A stretch of 45,780 nucleotides of DNA, taken from Gammaproteobacteria bacterium (GTDB lineage: Bacteria; Pseudomonadota; Gammaproteobacteria; VBWC01). The DNA lies in NCBI GenBank assembly GCA_023266115.1, contig JAHFRU010000011.1, forward strand, positions 1-45,780. The letters run 5' to 3'. The position numbers and the translations under genes are program-made. The stretch's first letter is position 1; each line of letters opens with the position of its first letter. The notes under the pieces are model-generated. The model saw nothing but the letters and a program-made list of their open reading frames with translations, was not told where the DNA came from and did not search any database. Below, piece by piece: positions 42,726 to 45,780 of this stretch.

Positions 42726-45700
42726 TTAAATAATGGTGACGGTTACCTCGGTGCCGAGGTGGTCGACGATCAGCTTCACTTCGTTACCCGCACTGATTCC
42801 GTTCAGCTTCGCGATCTGCGTGCCGCCGCCATGTCCGGTCGGGTCCACGGTGACCGAGCCGTTACCGGCATTGACCTTGACGAAGTTGGCGATATTATTC
42901 TGGGCCGCGCCGGTGCCTTCAAGAATATCGGCGATGTTGAGCACGTCTTTTTCGCCGGAGTTGTTCTTGTAGTCGGTGATCGTGTCGATACCTTCGCTGG
43001 TCGAGCGGAACACGAACACGTCATTGCCGCCTCCACCAGTCAGTATGTCGTTACCGCCGGCCCCGATCAGCACGTCGTGGCCGGAGCCGCCGGACAAGGT
43101 GTTCGTATAGCTGTTGCCGATCAGAATCTTGTTGCCGGTGGCGATGTCCACGTCAACGACGGTGTTGGTGACCGAGATATTGTTGCTGGCGAGTTCGCCG
43201 GTCTTGGGCGTTGTCTCGTTGACCTCCTGCGCGACGGCATGGACCGGGAACGAAACGGCCTGGTAGCCGGCCGTGGAACTGCCTGGCGCCTTGAGAGTGA
43301 CATCGACGTTCGCGACGCCGGTAGTCGGGTTGATCAGGCCGTCGGCATTGATCTTGACGTAGATTCCGGCGGGGACGCCATCCGGATTGTTGACCACCGT
43401 GCTGCCGGTGGACGCCCACGACGCGTCCGGCACCTTGACGAGGAAGAAGTGCTTTTCCGATCCATCCAGGTAGTCGCCGAACGTGGCGGATAACTTCAGG
43501 CCGAAATTGGTACCGCCCACGACGATGGAGCCATCGTTCGCTGGTGGCTTGGTGTGATCGTCATCGTCATCTGACTTGCTCGAGCTTGTGATGGACACGG
43601 TCGGGTTCGGCGTGGCGCTGACAGACGTCGGTTTGTCGGCAATCGCATCGACAACCACGTTGATATTGCCAGTGACCGTGCCGGTGCGACCGCTGTCGGG
43701 ATCGGTCAAATTCATCGTCAGTTTTAGCGAGAAGTCGGTATCGCTGTTAGCGGGTGGGATGACCGTCAGTGCTGTACCGCCTATCCATGCCGCGAGCTGC
43801 GCCGCGGAAAGCGGTGTGCCGTTGGTCACCGTTACGCCGCCGATCATGACGGTGGCGCCGCTGGGGATTCCGCCGACCGTGACGCCAGTAACGGCCTCGT
43901 TGTCGCCGGCCGTAAACGCATTCTGGAACGATACCGTGGCCGGTTGTGCGGCAGGCAGCGATCCCGGCGCGACGAGGTGCTGGGTCGCCTGGCCGTCCTC
44001 GGCCACGGTTGTCGTTGTGCCGACCGTGCCGCTGGCGCCGTCCGGATGTTCGGTCTTGATGATGACTGGCACCGCCGGGCTGTCGCTGCCGTCCGCGTCG
44101 GTGACCTTGTAGTTGAACGTCACCGATTCCGGCGGCGTTACCGCATCGGTGTAGGTGATCTTGGCCAGGTAATAATCGCTGCTGTCCGTGCCGCTGCCCT
44201 GCGAGACGTATTGTTTCGCGCTGAACACCAGCTTGTCGTAGGTGACATCGCCGGGCAGCGAGAATGTGCCCTGGCCGGGGATACCGTTCACGGTGCCGAC
44301 ATTGAACGTGATATCGGCGCCGCTGCTTGGCGAGCCGGTGCGACTGAACGTCCAGCTGCCAACCTGCACGCCGTTCAGCATGGCGGTGACGACGCCGACC
44401 TCGCCACCGCCCTCGTCCGGGATCAGATGGGTGACCGTGATGGCGGCCGATTTGACCGCGTGGCCGAAGTCGACGACGAACTTTTCCGTGGTTTTCGTCG
44501 CAATGTCGTAATTGATCTGGCCTGCCGAGCCGGCGACGCCGCCCGCGACGCCGGCACCGTCGGCATCGAACACCAGCGTGCCGGCTGTGCCATTCAGCTT
44601 GACCGCGCTGATCTTGACACCGAACTGTTCCCACGCGGCCTGGTTGGCACCGATGCCGCCGATCGTGTGGGTCACGCCAGTGCCGCCACCGGGGATCGGA
44701 TCGGCGCTGGTCGCCACCCAGTAAATCTTGTCCGCGGTTGTGAACGTCTGGCTGGCGATATTCGCCGACGTGACCTTGACCCAGTCGCCGCCGGTCGGGC
44801 TGTTATTCGCGTAATCGATATAGACCGAGCCGTAGTTCGGCAGTGACGTCAGCGTAAACACCAAACCGCTTTCCGGCGTCTGCGCATCCTGGCCGCCCAG
44901 ATCGGCCGGATTGGGTTCAAATACGTTAATGTCGCCATCGAGTCCGCCGCCGACATCCAGCGCCTTGAAGAACACGACATTGCCGAGCCTGCTCGCCAGG
45001 CCGGCGGGTGTCGGATCAATCGCGGTCAAGACCGGGTCAGCAACCGGCGGTGTGTTGAAGTCGTTATCGATGATCGTACCGGTGGCAGCCGTCGCATTGA
45101 CGAAGATCGTGCCGACGGTATTGCTCGCGGAGACGATCTGTGCGGAGAATGTTTCGTTGCCCTCGATCAGGGTGTCATTGACCGTTGCGACCGTAAACGA
45201 GCCGGTCGTCTGGCCGGCGGGAATAACGACGGTATAGGTACCGTTGGCGTAGTCGGCACCGGCAGTAGCGGTATTGCCGGGTTTGCTTGATACCAGCACC
45301 TCGATCGTCGTAGCGACCGTGCTGGCCTTGTCGAGCGACACATTAAACGTGACCGGCGCGCCCTCGATCGCGGCACCGCCGCCGGCGCCGGTATTCGCGC
45401 CGGAGATCGTGACGGTCGGCGGTGACGTACCATCGAGAATCGTCCCGGTGGCGGGCGTCGCATTCACATTGACCGTACCGGCGGTATTGGTCGCCCCGGT
45501 GACGATCGCCGTAAAGGTCTCGGTCCCCTCGACCAGCGCATCGGCCGCGGTATTGACGGTAAACTGCGCCGTCGTCTGACCGGCGGGAATCGTCACGGTA
45601 TACGTGGCTGCGGCGTAATCCGCGCCGGGTGTCGCGGTATCGCCGGGCTGACCATTGACGTTGATGGTGACCACCGTATCGACCGTACTCGGCTTGTCCA

Positions 45701-45780
45701 GGCTGACGGCAAACGTCACCGGATTACCCTCGATCGCGGTACCGCCGCCGAGGCCGGTATTGACCGGGGTGACGGAGACG
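42726..45780 (-). CDS. Large Calx-beta/RTX adhesin with type I secretion signal (5' end outside window)
   Basis: A surface or secreted adhesin of the LapA-like type. The visible C-terminal ~1018 residues begin inside Calx-beta domains (DALVEGTETFTAIVTG, NDTLIEGNETFSAQIVSA). A beta-rich region then resembles T1SS-143-type repeats, and an Asp-rich linker (SSSKSDDDDDH) follows. RTX nonapeptides come near the end (GGSGHDVLIGAGGNDILTGG) with the VFVF...GIDTITDYKN block typical of the C-terminal type I secretion target domain. It needs an ABC exporter/TolC system not in the window. The frame is open to the right edge, so the true length is unknown. It converges on tadA and ends at a hairpin terminator. 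Confidence 0.9.
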   Translation of the reverse strand, partial: VSVTPVNTGLGGGTAIEGNPVTFAVSLDKPSTVDTVVTINVNGQPGDTATPGADYAAATYTVTIPAGQTTAQFTVNTAADALVEGTETFTAIVTGATNTAGTVNVNATPATGTILDGTSPPTVTISGANTGAGGGAAIEGAPVTFNVSLDKASTVATTIEVLVSSKPGNTATAGADYANGTYTVVIPAGQTTGSFTVATVNDTLIEGNETFSAQIVSASNTVGTIFVNATAATGTIIDNDFNTPPVADPVLTAIDPTPAGLASRLGNVVFFKALDVGGGLDGDINVFEPNPADLGGQDAQTPESGLVFTLTSLPNYGSVYIDYANNSPTGGDWVKVTSANIASQTFTTADKIYWVATSADPIPGGGTGVTHTIGGIGANQAAWEQFGVKISAVKLNGTAGTLVFDADGAGVAGGVAGSAGQINYDIATKTTEKFVVDFGHAVKSAAITVTHLIPDEGGGEVGVVTAMLNGVQVGSWTFSRTGSPSSGADITFNVGTVNGIPGQGTFSLPGDVTYDKLVFSAKQYVSQGSGTDSSDYYLAKITYTDAVTPPESVTFNYKVTDADGSDSPAVPVIIKTEHPDGASGTVGTTTTVAEDGQATQHLVAPGSLPAAQPATVSFQNAFTAGDNEAVTGVTVGGIPSGATVMIGGVTVTNGTPLSAAQLAAWIGGTALTVIPPANSDTDFSLKLTMNLTDPDSGRTGTVTGNINVVVDAIADKPTSVSATPNPTVSITSSSKSDDDDDHTKPPANDGSIVVGGTNFGLKLSATFGDYLDGSEKHFFLVKVPDASWASTGSTVVNNPDGVPAGIYVKINADGLINPTTGVANVDVTLKAPGSSTAGYQAVSFPVHAVAQEVNETTPKTGELASNNISVTNTVVDVDIATGNKILIGNSYTNTLSGGSGHDVLIGAGGNDILTGGGGNDVFVFRSTSEGIDTITDYKNNSGEKDVLNIADILEGTGAAQNNIANFVKVNAGNGSVTVDPTGHGGGTQIAKLNGISAGNEVKLIVDHLGTEVTVTII

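Overview
The window is GC-rich chromosomal DNA of a gammaproteobacterium whose genus I cannot name. The backbone holds two gene orders typical of that class. One is ndk-rlmN-pilW-ispG-hisS-yfgM-bamB followed later by der. The other is xseA (opposite strand)-guaB-guaA-tadA. Initiation is mixed (ATG, GTG, TTG and one probable CTG). No rRNA or tRNA gene was seen.

Layout. 1-360: the 3' end of a WYL-type regulator and a two-repeat remnant with the 61-bp period of a type I-E CRISPR array, cut off by a decayed IS3-family element (358-~780). 791-7525: the ndk-to-bamB housekeeping block; rodZ, usually between pilW and ispG, is absent. 7532-12270: genes placed between bamB and der: a Cys-rich micro-ORF, a low-molecular-weight phosphatase/arsenate-reductase homologue that probably starts at CTG, a GAF-PAS-Fis regulator without an AAA+ domain, and a leftward operon of an MscS-type channel, a soluble MgtE-N/CBS protein and a full MgtE Mg2+ transporter. 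An MscS gene remnant lies at 12431-12652. 12770-14158: der. 14159-19580: a segment whose only large gene is a 1585-residue secreted modular sulfatase; it ends in a second, 96% identical copy of the last 160 bp of der. 19581-25275: small ORFs, several palindromic intergenic repeats, an M23 peptidase, xseA and guaB.

26854-42146 is a genomic island in the 3' end of guaA, bounded by a 12-bp direct repeat (GAGTGGGAGTAG). It has no integrase. It carries a frameshifted HipB-like antitoxin, a Schlafen/AlbA_2 regulator-like gene, a type I restriction-modification locus (hsdM, hsdS, hsdR), an M48/YgjP-like metalloprotease and a 5'-truncated SNF2-helicase/Mrr nuclease. hsdM is broken by an in-frame amber codon and also contains an 80-bp palindromic mini-element. 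Between hsdS and hsdR sits a translationally coupled pair: a GHKL ATPase fused to a Shedu-like PD-(D/E)XK nuclease, and an AlbA_2-domain protein. This pair is the best candidate in the window for an undescribed defence module.

42155-45780: tadA, whose ribosome binding site is the island's right att core, then a convergent giant Calx-beta/RTX adhesin secreted by a type I system. Its gene runs off the right edge and ends at a strong hairpin terminator.

The main theme is accessory DNA entering at gene 3' ends (guaA, probably der). Decay is visible in the CRISPR remnant, the IS, hipB, hsdM, the MscS remnant and the truncated helicase.
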